Origin: Hippophae tibetana
Lineage: Eukaryota > Streptophyta > Magnoliopsida > Rosales > Elaeagnaceae
Direction of reading: 5' to 3'
Assembly: GCA_037013495.1 (NCBI GenBank)
Contig: CM072806.1
Location: 32,056,001-32,120,000 of the forward strand
Length of the DNA: 64,000 bases
Below, piece after piece: positions 11,331-22,993 of the stretch. The first letter of the stretch is position 1, and every line of letters begins with the position of its first letter. The position numbers were made by a program, and so were the translations under genes. The notes under the pieces are model-generated. The model was not told the DNA's origin, searched no databases, and saw nothing but the letters and a program-made list of their open reading frames with translations.

Positions 11331-11664
11331 TTGGGGCGGAGCTGGGCGGTGGGGCGCGGCGGCACGATTTTTTCATTTATGACATTTTTGTCCTTTTTGA
11401 CCCATTTTGTCCAATTTTTCCATATTTGTTGACCTTTCCCCATTTATTTATTAATATATTTGTGATGTATTGCTTCCAGTATTCCTCTTTGAGTTTTTAA
11501 GTTGCGTTTTTAAGCCAAAATACCTGAAAAACAATAAAAATACCCATGATTCCGAAAAAGACAAATTTATATAAATATATGATAAAACATATAAATATAT
11601 ATATTTTTAATCAATTAATGTGCATAAAATCATGGTTATTTTAGTGCTTTTTGAGCACTCATCA

Positions 11665-11669
11665 CTAAT
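11665..11669. repeat. Target-site duplication CTAAT (right)
   Basis: Right-hand copy of the duplication flanking the solo LTR, followed directly by the RNase H codons HATLHY. Confidence 0.9.
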
Positions 11670-13132
11670 CATGCAACACTTCATTATTTTTTTGGCAAGA
11701 AGAATGCTAAGCCTAGACTGATTCATTGAATTCTTCTTCTTCAAGAATTTGATTTGGAGGTTCGAAATAAGAAAGGAAGTGAAAATTTAGTTGCTGACCA
11801 TCTCTCTCGGTTGGAACAAGAGGAAATAAAACCATATTTTGAGATCCAAGAAGTATTCCTTGATGAGCAATTGTTTGCATCTGAGATGAAGCTTCCTTGG
11901 TATGCTAATATTGTAAACTATCCAGCTTATAAGGTATTGTCTCTAAATCTTACTTACCACGAAAATAAGGAATTTTTGCATGATGTGAAATATTATTTTT
12001 GGGATGAGCCTTTGCTTTTCAAAAGATTCCCTGATCAAATCATCCGAAGATGTGTTCCTGAAGAGGAGATGCAAGCCATTCTTCATCATATGGAGGACAT
12101 TTTGGAGTAACATGAACATCAGCTAAGGTACTTTGAAATGGTTTCTTTTGGCCCTCTATTTTTTCATGATAGTTATACTTTGGTGAAGACTTGTGATTAG
12201 TGCCAACGTATGGGAAATATTTCAAAAGGTTGAGTTATTTCATGTTTGAGGAATTTATTTTATGGGTCTTTTTTCTCCATATTTTGGCTTTGTCTATATC
12301 TCGTTAGCAATTTATTATGTGTCAAAATGGGTAGAGGCAATTGCTGCAACAACAAATGATACAAAGGTAGTGCTTAAATCTCTACATAAGAACATATTTA
12401 CAAGATTAGGCACTCAATGAGCTATTATTTGTGATGAAATGACCCACTTTTGCAACAATTTATTCGACAACTTTCTCTCTAAATATGGTGTGAAGCACAA
12501 GATAGCACTTGCCTACCATCCTTAAACTAATGGCCAAGCTGAAATTTCAAATCGAGAAATCAAGAATATCCTTGATAAGACGGTCAACACCAATAGAAAG
12601 GATTAGGAAAAGAAGCTTAATGATGCTTTGTGGGCATACCGTACAACTTTTAAAACACCTATTGAGATGTCTGCTTATCGATTAGTATTTGGAAAAGCAT
12701 GTCATCTCACTGCTGAGTTAGAGCATAAAGCTTATTGAGCTGTAAAGAAGTTTAATTTTGATTTGACGGTAGCAGGGGAAAATGACTTCTTCAATTGAAT
12801 GAAATGGATGAGTTTTGAAATGATGCATATGAATATACAAAAATTTACAAAGAATAGAAAAAAAGTAGCATGAGAAACAAATTCTTAAGCGTGATTTTTC
12901 CCTAGGACAATAGGTTTTTTTTTTCAATTCATGACTAAAACTCTTCTCAGGAAAGTTAAGATCAAGATAGAAAGGTTCTTATACAATTGACAAAGTTTTC
13001 ACTTTTGGAGCAATAGAATTGAAGGACAAGGTAGGAAATATATTCAGAGTTAACGGTCAGAGATTGAAGCACTATTATGGAGAACAAGTGGAAAGGAATT
13101 ATACATTTATTCCTTTTCGAAATCCTATTTGA
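11670..13132 (+). pseudogene. Athila-like Ty3/gypsy RNase H end and integrase, part 2
   Basis: Continues the pol gene broken at 9784: HATLHYFFGKKNAKPRL, then LLLQEFDLEVRNKKGSENLV at the end of RNase H. A 118-residue open frame (11754-12110) covers the linker to the integrase finger, whose CXXC is broken by a stop (CD-stop-CQRM near 12195). In the integrase core, the position usually Asp before YVSKWVEAIA is Tyr. IICDEMTHF and NGQAEISNRE keep the other two acidic residues. In-frame stops lie at 12418, 12523, near 12604 and near 12736. The C-terminus ends near 13130 with LKHYYGEQVERNYTFIPF. A non-functional remnant. Confidence 0.8.
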
Positions 13133-14930
13133 TGAAGATTGAAAAGTCTAGCTCTAAACTATAAAATAAGCATTTATGGGAGGCAACCCATAAAACTTTA
13201 TTTTATTATTTATTTTATTTTAGTTTATTTGTTATTAGTATTTGAATAATTTGGATTTTGATGCTGATATATTATGCAGGAATAAAAAGATGAAAATTAC
13301 AAACTATTACGGATCCATCATAAAACCAAAGAAGTTCCTTTCATTTCTTCAATCTGTCTCACTTTTAAATTATAATGAGGACATTGTTTAGTTTAAGTTT
13401 TGGGGTGTCAACTCATATAGTCTGGAGTTGTTGAATTATCTTATCAGCATGTATTTGAGTATGATTGAATTCACTATGACTCTGAAATTTGTGAATGAGG
13501 ATGGTTTTGAGAATTTTTTTTTTCAAAATTGGCTATTATGTTAGGTAGATTTTTGTTGGTACTTTGATTTAAATCTGTGTCCTTGGAAATAATTTAGCAC
13601 ATAGTAAATTTTTCTCTACTCCATTTTTCATATAAAGAGAAGGAGTTGAATTAACAAGGTTAGGAAAAGTTTAATCGTGCTTTGCTCTAGAATCTATTAA
13701 TGGATCCTTAAGGCAAAATCCTAGTTGATACCAAATATTAGAAAAATGATCTAGGATTTTTTTTTTTTGCTCTATTTAATGTTTGCTCAAATTAAATAAT
13801 CCATATTATGTTTGCTCTATTTAATCAAAGTGTGAAAAAAATAAAGAAAGTGAAAGGTAAGAATCGAAAATGGGTTAAAGTGGTTGAAATTAGTAAAGAC
13901 TATGAGTATCAAGGAAACCATATCCTAAAAAAAGGAAAAAAGAAAAAAAAAGTACTCTACTTATTGAGTATGGAAACAATATTTTCATTAGTATGAGCAT
14001 ATTGTCGAGAAAGAGCTATAGTGTGAATCCTATTGATATTCTTTTCATTATTTTTTTTCTACCAAGTATTTTCCCAGTTTGCTTTGATTTTCCATATCCA
14101 TTTCTTTCTTAATCCTCACCCTTTGTCCTATCATTAGAACCTTTATTAAAGACTTTTTGATCTCTGAATTTGCTATTTGATAGTGGAGAGAATTTCTAAA
14201 AATTGGACTTATGGAGTTAAGTTTTGAGATAATTCTTCTGATTTCAATTGTTCTACTTTTATCTTAATTTACTGGTGGTTTGGAGTTAAATTGACTATTT
14301 CACACACACACTCAAGGACTTATCTTTAGATTGAAGTAAATGTTTAACTCTTACTTGACAAATTGCAGATTGTTTGATTAATTTTCCTGCTATCTTCAAT
14401 GTAAAAAGAGTAAACTATTAGTGATAAAATCTAAATTCAGATCATGGTTTGGTAATTGATGGTAGTTTTCTATAAGGTTTTGTTAACACTGTCTACAATT
14501 TTCTTTTCTTTTTTTGTTTGAGAAAAAACAAAATTTTAAGTTTGGGTGTGTTTGATGGCTTGCATAATTTTGACATGATTAATCACTTTTTAACTTTAAA
14601 CGTCAGTCTGATTTTATTTATTTTTACTGATTTTAGAATTTATTATTATTATTTAAATTTTATTACAGATTTGAATATCCAAAAATTTTGGAGTATATCA
14701 TATAAGGACTCTCAAATTTAAAGTAAGATTTATTTAAATAAAATTTAAATTAATATATATAAAGAGGATAGAGGATGAGAGAACAGCTAAAAGAAATAAA
14801 AAAAGAACAAAGGATGAGGCGACATAAAAAAAAGGGAGGGTCTAGGAACGAGAACAGAAAAGAAAAGGATGAGAACGCCGCCAAACTAAAAAAAGAAAGA
14901 ACAGTGAAGCAAGCTGAAACAAAGGATTGA
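13133..14930 (+). other. 3' non-coding region of the Athila-like element and spacer
   Basis: AT-rich sequence after integrase without a convincing gene. It holds TTTAAGTTTTGGGGTG (13393) and TTTTAAGTTTGGGTG (14534), purine-rich blocks of the type that precedes 3' LTRs in this lineage. A strongly purine-biased stretch lies at 14760-14930. The 62- and 67-codon open frames here are A/T-rich and unrelated to known families. Confidence 0.4.
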
Positions 14931-16200
14931 CCATTGGTTGAGAGGAAAGTTTACTAGATCCTTGTGCTTCTAGTTTTCCAACTATAGTAGCTAACTTGTT
15001 GAATCCATTTTCAAGGTTCTTGATAGCGGATTTTGTGTCTCATTGATAAGTGAATGATTCTTGTTGGAACTTGATAGTATCTTGTTGGAAATTTATAGTA
15101 TCTTGTTAGAATTGAGCAGTGTTAGATACTATCGTATTTACCAAACCCTTTAAAGATTTACCTTGAAAATGAGAGGATTTTGTGGTCTTACTTGATAAGG
15201 TTGTTGGTTTCTTATAAATGGAAAATCTAGGGAATTACTAGGCACAATTGCTTGATATCCTCTAGACTATTTAAAGTTAGGATGATCTCTCCAACCAGAA
15301 TTGTAAGTGTTGAAGTATGGATCATATTTTTGCTTTATTGTCCTTAGTATTCGCCCATAGCATTTTCTTGCTCAACAGTAGGATCTTGAATTGGAGGACA
15401 TATATCTATTGGTTTTCCATTGTTAGTATAGATTTCACAAGCTTCAACTTGTCTAATTTCTATTTGTTGCATAATTGAAGTAAGGGTGCTTATTTTTTGT
15501 TCAATATTATTAGGAACTCTTGCTTCATTGACCTTTTGTGGTGGGTTGGAATGGGTGCCAAACTATTGAGTATTTGCAACCATGGTGGCAATTAAATTCC
15601 TTATAATTTCAAGAGTTTTATTAACCAAAGCTCCACCACTTGTTGCATCTATCATACTTATGTCTATAGGTATAAATCTCTCATAGAAGTATTGGAATTA
15701 AGAGTTGCTCACGTATTTGATGATGAGGGAAAATTGCACATAATTTCTTGAACTGCTCTCAGTACTCATATAAATTCTCCTTGTTATACTATTGAATATC
15801 ACACATTTATTTTCTTATTAGGATGGCCCTAGAAGCTAGAAAATATTTCTCCAATAAGAGCTTCTTCATCTCATTCCAACTATTTATAGTCCCAGATGGT
15901 AAGTAGTACAACCACTCTTTAGTGCTATATGCTAAAGAGAAGGAAAATGCTCTAAGTTTTATTTATTCTTTAGTAGTGCCATTAGATTTCATGCTAAAAT
16001 AGACCACATGAAATTCCCTCATATGCTTGTTTGGATCCTTACCAGCTAGAACTCGGAAAGTAGACAATAGATGAATCATGCCAGATCTCAATTCAAGAGA
16101 ATCAATGTTGTCATCATATTGAATGCATAATGGTTGTTGATTTAAAGTTGGTGCTACCATCTCCCTAAGAGTTTGATTGAGATTATTTATAGTCATTTCT
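14930..16200 (-). pseudogene. Athila-like gag remnant
   Basis: On the minus strand, the 77-codon frame 16196-15963 reads TLREMVAPTLNQQPLCIQY, LELRSGMIHLLSTFRVLAG and DPNKHMREFHVVYFSM. This is the characteristic start of Athila-type gag. Further downstream, broken frames show WRDHPNF (near 15280) and SAIKNLENGFNKLATIVGKLEAQ (near 15010). The fragment ends abruptly near 14925 with no protease or pol following. The primer-binding site at 16484-16501 lies about 290 bp upstream in the same orientation, so this is the 5' end of a truncated minus-strand element. Confidence 0.7.
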
Positions 16201-16483
16201 ACATAGATGGAATTATCTAATCTTCATATGAGTCACTTTCACTTGGAAGATCTATTTGAATTGCTTACTCAAGAAATTATGAATTTCATCTCGGATTGTA
16301 GCATGAGTTCATTTACTATGACTTTAAAAAGAAAATAAAGCTTAGGAACAAATTAAAATGAAACAAACATGAATAAAAATAAAAATAAAAAAATTTAATA
16401 AAAAATTTGTATTTTTTTTTGAATTTTTGAATTTTTTATAATTTTTGTATATAAAAAATAAATAAGAGTTAATTTGACGAAAA

Positions 16484-16501
16484 TCCCCAACAACGGTACC
16501 A
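16484..16501 (-). other. Primer-binding site, tRNA-Asp type
   Basis: Minus strand TGGTACCGTTGTTGGGGA, a near match to the tRNA-Asp primer-binding site used by many plant gypsy elements, preceded by the usual run of T. It lies between the gag remnant and the LTR that starts at about 16514. Confidence 0.7.
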
Positions 16502-16513
16502 AAAATTCATGCA

Positions 16514-17760
16514 TGTTAAGATACAAAGTCAATTTAAATCTTATTTTAAATTGCTTAAAATGTCGTTATTTAATATATAGCAAGTAAGAATATTTCTTGT
16601 AGATAATTTTGAAAACTAACTCTTATTTATTAGAGATGGAGGTTTATTTTATAAACTGAAATTAAATCTAACTAAAGATAAAAATATAAATATTATGATA
16701 AAGATTCGAATAAAAGAAAATTTGAATGATCATTATCCACCACTAGCATATATTGCGAATCAACAAAAGCATATCATATTAATTCTTTGATTATACTAAC
16801 TTAGAGAAATTCATAAACGTAAAATTCTCGACCTTTTCTTACAAATTCATTGAATTAAACAAACTTTTAATCCAACTCTCTAAAGAAGCAATTTTTAAAG
16901 AAGAAATTGGACCAAGGTTAAACATGCAAGCTCGATTTAAGTATATTGAGTATTAATTCTCATTACAAGCAATTAATCACTAATTATTTAAGTTGATCAA
17001 ACGATTATGTACTAAAACAACTAAATTGATTAACGATAAATTAATTTGATTATTTAATTGTACACATAAATAATCAAATAAATTTATACAATAATTAAAA
17101 ATGAGAATTAATACACAATAAAAATAATAATTGAATAGAATATTATACATCTTATTAAATATTACAATCCATATTTAGGGCTTTCAAATCACTCACAATT
17201 AATTATAAAATTAACTACTCATAAAAAACAATAAATCAAGAAAATTATTCATGAAAATAGTAAAAGAAAGGGAAAGAAATCTTAGATTTTTTTTTAATTT
17301 TGTTCTTTAACTATTTTAGTTGCTTATTGAATCATCTTCTTCTAAATTGTTACCTTCAACTTAATTCTATAATTTTAATATTTTTATAATTTTTTCTCTT
17401 AAATTTTGTGCAATTATGATAGTGTCCTATTTTATGGAGTGTTGTTTTGTATTTATATTGAAAAAAATGATATATTTTTTAGTTGTATTAGGGATGATAA
17501 TACACAAGTTACACACTAAAAGAGATATATGTGCGAATCTTTATGGTGCCATGTGTCACGACATGAGATTAAGAGTAAATAGTGACACACTTTAAAAATG
17601 TTTTGGATTTTTCTTTTAAGTACATTCAAAAATATTTTTAAGTATATCCATTTGTCAAATAAATATAATAAACAATTTATAAAAATCTTATAAAAATCTT
17701 GAAAATTAATATTTTTTTAATAGATGTATAATCAAGAATTTTAGCTCATTATAATAATAA
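16514..17760 (-). repeat. 5' LTR of the minus-strand Athila-like element (right end approximate)
   Basis: Bounded on the left by the primer-binding site. On the minus strand a TATAAATAC box lies near 17445-17460 and the sequence ends CTTAACA at 16514. The distal U3 end resembles the TGATGAG tail of the related LTRs only weakly (TTTTAGCTCATTA near 17750) and is blurred by a 113-bp tandem duplication. Confidence 0.45.
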
Positions 17761-17882
17761 TATATATTTAAATAAATATAATAAACAATTTATAAAAATC
17801 TTATAAAAATCTTGAAAATTAATATTTTTTTAATAGATGTATAATCAAGAATTTTAGCTCATTATAATAATAATATATATAA
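17657..17882. repeat. 113-bp tandem duplication
   Basis: Two adjacent copies, 17657-17769 and 17770-17882, each starting AAATAAATATAATAAACAAT and ending TAATAATATATAT. I see no mismatch across the core, so this is recent relative to the decayed elements around it. Confidence 0.9.
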
Positions 17883-19379
17883 AAATATGAAAAAAAAATT
17901 AATATCTAAAAATATATATAAAATATTACTTATCATTATGTTATTTTATAATTAATCTTAGATTATATGTCTTTAAGTTTAATTAAAGTTGGACCGTAGA
18001 TTATTTATAGAAAAAAAAAAGAATTACTTTGCTACATGTGATTTGAGATAAATAATTAAGAATCATTCATCGGGTATACTTTAACTTTATTTTCTTAATT
18101 GGTAAATCACTAGGGCTTTTTTTATTTTATGTATTTTTTATTTATTTGAATATAATAAAAATGTTACGCTTTTTACTTTTATTTTATTAGTTTAATATTA
18201 TTAATTATTTCATATTTTAGCTTAAAATTAAAGATATCACTCAATTTTAAAGATGATATTAAAATTTCATTGAACAATTGTAAAGTTTATTTGCAGTAAC
18301 AAATCAAAATTCAATTGTATTTTTGTAACAATCTCCAACATTCAAAAAATTATTTACTATAAAATTTATAAGATATGGAAAAAAATTAATTCTTTAAATC
18401 TCAACTATTGTATTAAGGGAGGACAAAAATTGTGTAATATTTTAGAGTGTTGATCTTATCCCTTTTATTTTATAGAGAAAAATGTCACAGATCGCTAACA
18501 TTATGTCAAAAGGTTCATTTAGTTCATAAAGAGAAAAAAATGTATCATTTGGTCTTGCTTTTATAAAAATGCCAAAAAACTTTAAAATTTATTTTTTATT
18601 AATATTCTAAATGAAATATTATTATTTTTACAATATTTTATTTTATTGGTAAATAAATAAAAGTAAAATTACTTTTTACTATGGTATTTATATTAAAAAC
18701 TATTAAAATATTTAGTAAATAGTGAAACTTTTACCAGTAAAATATTAAGTAAATAATGAAATATGCCATTATTTGATACCTTTTACAGAATATAAGTGGT
18801 TAAATAACAACTTTTATAATTATTATTTTTGTGCATGCTTTCCTTTCTAAATTCAACACTAGCAAATTATTTTTTCTTATATATGGTTTAATGAGGAAAC
18901 TCGTAGATTTTCAAGCAAGTGGATATCCACTATCAACCAACTTAGTGTTTGGAAGCATTATAGAAATTATAATATTAGGAATTTTACAAAGACTCAAATT
19001 CTAATGTTGTATGTCTTCTTTATGCTAGATAATAATTTTGTTAACAATTGTTTGAGGTTGATTTTGTATCTTAGTTTTTAAGTGTATTTCAAAATATTTT
19101 TTGTTTATAGAATCTAATAGCCATATTACTTTTCATTTGGTGTTTAAATTCTTAATTACCTTAAAATTTGTAACATTTTCTTTCTTACCGATTGTCTCAA
19201 TTTTTTAATTGTTCAATCTTTATAAATGACATGATTCATTTAAACCTTAATCATCATGTCAATTGTTCATATTATTTATATTATATTGTTAAAGTAGTGA
19301 TATCTTAGAACTAAGATCGTATTCTTAATCAAATGTTTACATTTTAAATTCATTATAAGTCAGTTTTTTTCAAAAATCG
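17883..19379. other. AT-rich intergenic sequence
   Basis: No coding similarity seen. Long runs of A and T, with a low-complexity block at 18580-18780. Nothing here supports a gene. Confidence 0.4.
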
Positions 19380-19419
19380 ACTTTACACAGCGACTTAAAT
19401 ATCCTTTTTTATAGTAGTG
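19380..19419 (-). mobile_element. CACTA-type terminal fragment (right end)
   Basis: Read on the minus strand from 19419: CACTACTATAAAAAAGGA, then a subterminal TTTAAGTCGCTGTGTAAAGTCG. This is the terminus of a CACTA (En/Spm-like) transposon. No transposase and no matching opposite end were found to its left, so it is a relic. Confidence 0.5.
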
Positions 19420-20130
19420 GAAGCTAGTGTGAGATTGCAAGAATAGAATGATTGTACTTTCATAGGAAACCTATATCAACAAAATCCTTAGCCTTTTAGT
19501 GAGGGAAACTCCAAGAAGTAAAAAGAACGAGGAATTGAGTGAACCCTAAAAGGACTAGTCTTGAAAACCCACAAAAAACAAAGTAATGTGTACCCAAAAT
19601 GTCATAGCCTTGAAACCCAACAATAAAATTGAGTATAATCAACCCTGGAAGCTAGAATATATATTGTGGGATAGGAAATGCCACATGATTTTTCAAGCCT
19701 TGATAAGCTATTACACATCACAAAGTTTGCTAAGCCTTAATAAGTTCTAAAAATGTTCAATTAAGAATCAAGAAGAAAAAATGATGATAATTTTATTCAT
19801 AATATTTGATCTCCCTTTTCATTACATAGGAACAACCATATATAGGCTAGAAATAAAATTAAACTATCTAAAAAGATAATGATAAAATCCTAAGTGATAT
19901 TTGAAAATAAAATAATTCCTAGGATAGTTAAATATTAAAATATAGTTAATTTCTAGAAACAAAAGCATAAAAACCTAAAAAAAAAACTTCAACCAAAGTG
20001 GTATTCCTTAAGAAGGAGTCTTTTTGCATACATTCAGTCTAGATTTTTGGCCACAATGTGCTATCTAATTTTAGCCTCGTAAACGCCCAAATTGAAAATT
20101 TTGTATCCCTATAAATATTGTAGCCAATCT
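19420..20130. other. Unassigned sequence with an LTR-like promoter on the minus strand
   Basis: No gene recognised. On the minus strand a CCTATATATGG box near 19828-19840 is followed by sequence resembling an LTR R-U5, so a degenerate LTR at about 19740-20010 is possible. The open frame just to the right (20130-20366, minus) matches nothing I know. Confidence 0.3.
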
Positions 20131-20396
20131 CATACTTTTTCTAAAGCATTTTGATTTGCTTCAATTGGATGTCGGATGACAAAGATACATAAAAATACTG
20201 ACAATCGCTTATAGAATTTTTCAAGCGGGATTGTTTTTAATAACTTTTGGTCCACAACCCAAAGCTGGCCTAATGTACTTACAATCTGTTGAAAACTATG
20301 CAAAGAAAAAAAAATCATTTGTACAAGAACATGCCACTTTTTTTTATCTATTTCCTTCATTTTCATTCAACTCTATTTTTTCACACTCATTTTAAT

Positions 20397-20985
20397 TCAA
20401 CACAATTTTTTCACTCTCCATATTATCAATATTGGTTTGGCATCCTTCTTTGTTATGAGATACTTTATTGCATAATGATCCATGTAGACATTCACTTTGG
20501 GGCCAACCAAATAAGATCTGAATTTCTCAAAGGCATATACAATGGCAAAGAGCTTTTTCCCTATAGTAGCATAATTCATTTGAGCCTTATTCAGTGTCTT
20601 GCTTGCATAGTATATGACACAAAACATTTGGTCTCTTCGCTGTCTAAGAACAAATCCAATAGAAAAATCACTTGCGTCACACATCAACTCAAAGGGCTTG
20701 TTCCAATCTGGTGTAACTATTACTGGTGCTAGTCTCTCTTTAAACACTTGAAATGTTGTTAAACATTTATCATCAAACTTGAAAGGCATATCCTTTTCCA
20801 AAAGATTACACAAGGGTTTGGAGATTTGGGAAAAATATTTTATGAATCTACGATAAAAACCTACATGTCCAAGAAAACACTTTACTTCTTGTACATTGGT
20901 AGGTGGTGGTAGTTTCTCAATCACTTATATCTTAACTCTATCCACCTCAATACCATTAAGTGAGATTTTGTAACTAAGAAAATAT
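20397..20985 (-). pseudogene. Ty3/gypsy RT end and RNase H remnant
   Basis: A 175-residue minus-strand frame (20924-20397). The RT end has MIEKLPPPTNVQEVKCFLGH and FYRRFIKYFSQISKPL. RNase H has ELMCDASDFSIGFVL, IYYASKTLNKAQMNYATI and VYMDHYAIKYLITKKDAK. A stop separates it from the upstream SLNGIEVDRVKI segment (to about 20985). There an LTR-like sequence cuts the gene, so the catalytic part of RT is missing. It is cut short again after IIWRVKKLC. Same lineage as the plus-strand pol at 9064-13132. Confidence 0.75.
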
Positions 20986-22305
20986 CTAAGAATACTTAAT
21001 CCCCTAATTTTCTAAACATGTTAATCGCTAAAATTCCCCCTCAATATAATTATCAATCAATTAATACATGATTAATTGAATCTAACCTAGCATGTATTCC
21101 TCTCTCAAGTAAACTACACATCATATAGTGATTAATTTAATCACACTCTCATGACAATTAAATTGCATACTACTCATTAAGTTCATCAATTATGGATCAC
21201 ATACATAAGAATCATATATCTCTGCCTATAAACTATGCATGTTATTTAATCAAAACAAACAATTAAATAATTCTCTCAAATCTAGTTAATTGTCACTATA
21301 GATAAATTGTTGACCAAATAATTAATAGCATATAAATCAAATTAAATAATATAATTAAATTATAATTATAATTGGGGTAAAATATTAGATTATCACATAG
21401 TGAAAATTGGGTTCATAAGATCTCTATATTAATAAATTAACTACACATAATTGTGTTCATAAAACTCATATTTTTCCATAAATAAAGACATAAAAATTGA
21501 TAAAGAAAATAGTAGAAGAAGAAATACAATCAATCTTTTCAATTGTATTGTTAATCTCCTCTTGAATCTCTATCAAAATTGTATCTCCTTTTCAATTTTT
21601 ATATATTTTTCTCTTTTTTAGCTCCAAAAACTAACCAAAATTATGCTAATGGTGGCTCATTAGGGTTTATGAGGTAGGGGTTTAAATATAGCTCAGGTGC
21701 AATCTGGATTGTCATATCAGCTCTAGATCAAGGGTTGTGATCAAAATAAGCAAAATGAACAATGCCAGAATATCGTAGTGCGACACGTGGCACATGAAAT
21801 TCACTGGCCAAATTAGAGCATGACGCATGGTAAGGGAGACTGATCTGAGTCAACACATGTTGAGTCAGCACCATGTGGTGCAATGTGATTTATAGTAACA
21901 GATGGCATGGCACACGAGTGGAATGTGGGGAGCAATCACATAGTGACACATGGTAATGCTGTTTGACCATACTCTGAAGTCAGATTGAACATTGTGGTGA
22001 CATGTGGCACGCAGTTTGTCCTCCTCATACGCGGAGATCTACCATTCGTTGTCCCAACTTGTATAGTATCCATGTGGCTTGCCCAATTAGATCCTCTGCT
22101 TGCATGGCAGACCACATGGTAGCTCCTGATATGCCATACATTAAAAATTCCTAAAAATTCCAAAAACAAATCCCAAAAAATTATATTTTCACCCTTTTTT
22201 AGTAAAAATGTCATATTTTAATATATTTTTTCCATAAAAATACTATTTATTGAATAAAACGGGTAAATATTAAGTAAAAAAGTGTGCTAATAACTCTAAT
22301 TTCAT
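20985..22305 (-). repeat. Athila-like LTR, degenerate (ends approximate)
   Basis: Shares the layout of the solo LTR at 9785-11664: an AT-rich R-U5 (20985-21600), a minus-strand CTATATTTAAACC box near 21680-21692, a repeat-rich cassette (21760-22110) with recurring GACACATGG/GCATGGCAC units, and an AT-rich tail ending AGTGTGCTAATAACTC near 22300. It interrupts or borders the RT remnant to its left. No target duplication identified. Confidence 0.45.
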
Positions 22306-22311
22306 AGAGTA

Positions 22312-22345
22312 CACTACTACAAAAAGAGGTATTTAAGTCGAATGA
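22312..22345 (+). mobile_element. CACTA-type terminal fragment (left end)
   Basis: CACTACTACAAAAAGAGGTATTTAAGTCG. It shares the CACTACTA(C/T)AAAAA start and the ATTTAAGTCG subterminal motif with the minus-strand end at 19419, so both come from the same family. It is truncated within about 40 bp by copia sequence. Confidence 0.45.
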
Positions 22346-22359
22346 GGTTGGATATATGT

Positions 22360-22547
22360 TTCGTGGAGGCGTATTTAGTAAATATCAATAGAATCCAAAA
22401 GAGCAACATTGGTTTGTTATGAAACATATACTCAAGTACCTTAAGAGAATGAGAGATTATATCTTAGTGTATTCCAATGATGACCTGAAACCTATAGGCT
22501 ATACAGATCCCGATTTCATAGCAGATAGAGATTCATGAAAGTCAACC
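22360..22547 (+). pseudogene. Ty1/copia RNase H remnant C, part 1
   Basis: Reads as the copia RT/RNase H junction: FSKYQ, stop, NPKEQHWFVMKHILKYLKR, then DYILVYSNDDLKPIGYTDPD and FIADRDS, stop, KST. At KST the frame is interrupted by element A, and the coding sequence resumes at 29920. Two in-frame stops in 60 codons show it was dead, or died, with the insertion. Confidence 0.75.
22543..22547. repeat. Target-site duplication CAACC (left of element A)
   Basis: CAACC at 22543-22547 and 29915-29919 flank the two 300-bp repeats of element A. Confidence 0.7.
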
Positions 22548-22847
22548 TGATGTAATTATGAATATAAAATAAAGATAATTATTATTTTAAATTATGTTTA
22601 TCTATATTATCATTATTATTCATCATATATGATATATTTAATTATATTTTAAATATTTAGATTTATCATTTAAATTATTAGATAGGTTATTTAATAGTTA
22701 AATCGATTATCATTTTAGTCCAATTAATAGAATGCCTTATTGTAATTAAAAATAAAAATTGAATTATTGAATCAAATATCAACCCTTCATCCATATATTT
22801 ATTTACTTTCTCTCCCCATATTTGATTCTATTTCCCAATCTACATTA
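22548..22847 (+). repeat. Element A left LTR
   Basis: 300 bp, partner of 29615-29914, diverged by many substitutions but collinear. Confidence 0.7.
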
Positions 22848-22993
22848 GTTTGATACCATGGCATGCTTAATTTTCTTTCTCAAAAAATTGTCATAAGACT
22901 TTTTCTCAAAATTATTTTCAACAATATTTTTTCATAGCTAGATCATTGGGTTCATATTTATATATATATAATCAAGTTGAATAGGAAAATCAC

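Larger units (their letters stand above)
9785..11664 (-). mobile_element. Athila-like solo LTR, 1880 bp
   Basis: A complete LTR with TGATGAG at one end and CTCATCA at the other, flanked by the 5-bp duplication CTAAT, with no internal coding sequence. Orientation is minus: a CCTATAAATACC promoter box reads on the minus strand at 11081-11090, and an AATAAA signal lies downstream on the minus strand near 10875. U3 (11664 to about 11085) holds an AT-rich tail, a GC-rich repeat cassette and two TGACGTCA motifs. R-U5 runs from about 11050 to 9785 and includes three GGTGGGGTTAGA-type repeats (10190-10340). It most likely arose by LTR-LTR recombination that deleted the body of the element. Confidence 0.9.

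Noticed and set aside
11146..11500. Open frames of 66-93 codons rich in Arg, Pro, Ala and Cys
   Set aside because: They arise from the GC-rich tandem repeats in LTR U3 and occur in several frames on both strands.
20289..20732. 147-codon plus-strand open frame
   Set aside because: Antisense shadow of the minus-strand RT/RNase H remnant.
22848..22860. TTTGATACCATGG as a primer-binding site of element A
   Set aside because: It would fit only a minus-strand LTR to its right, which conflicts with the LTR pair and the polypurine-like tract of element A; kept only as an unexplained detail.
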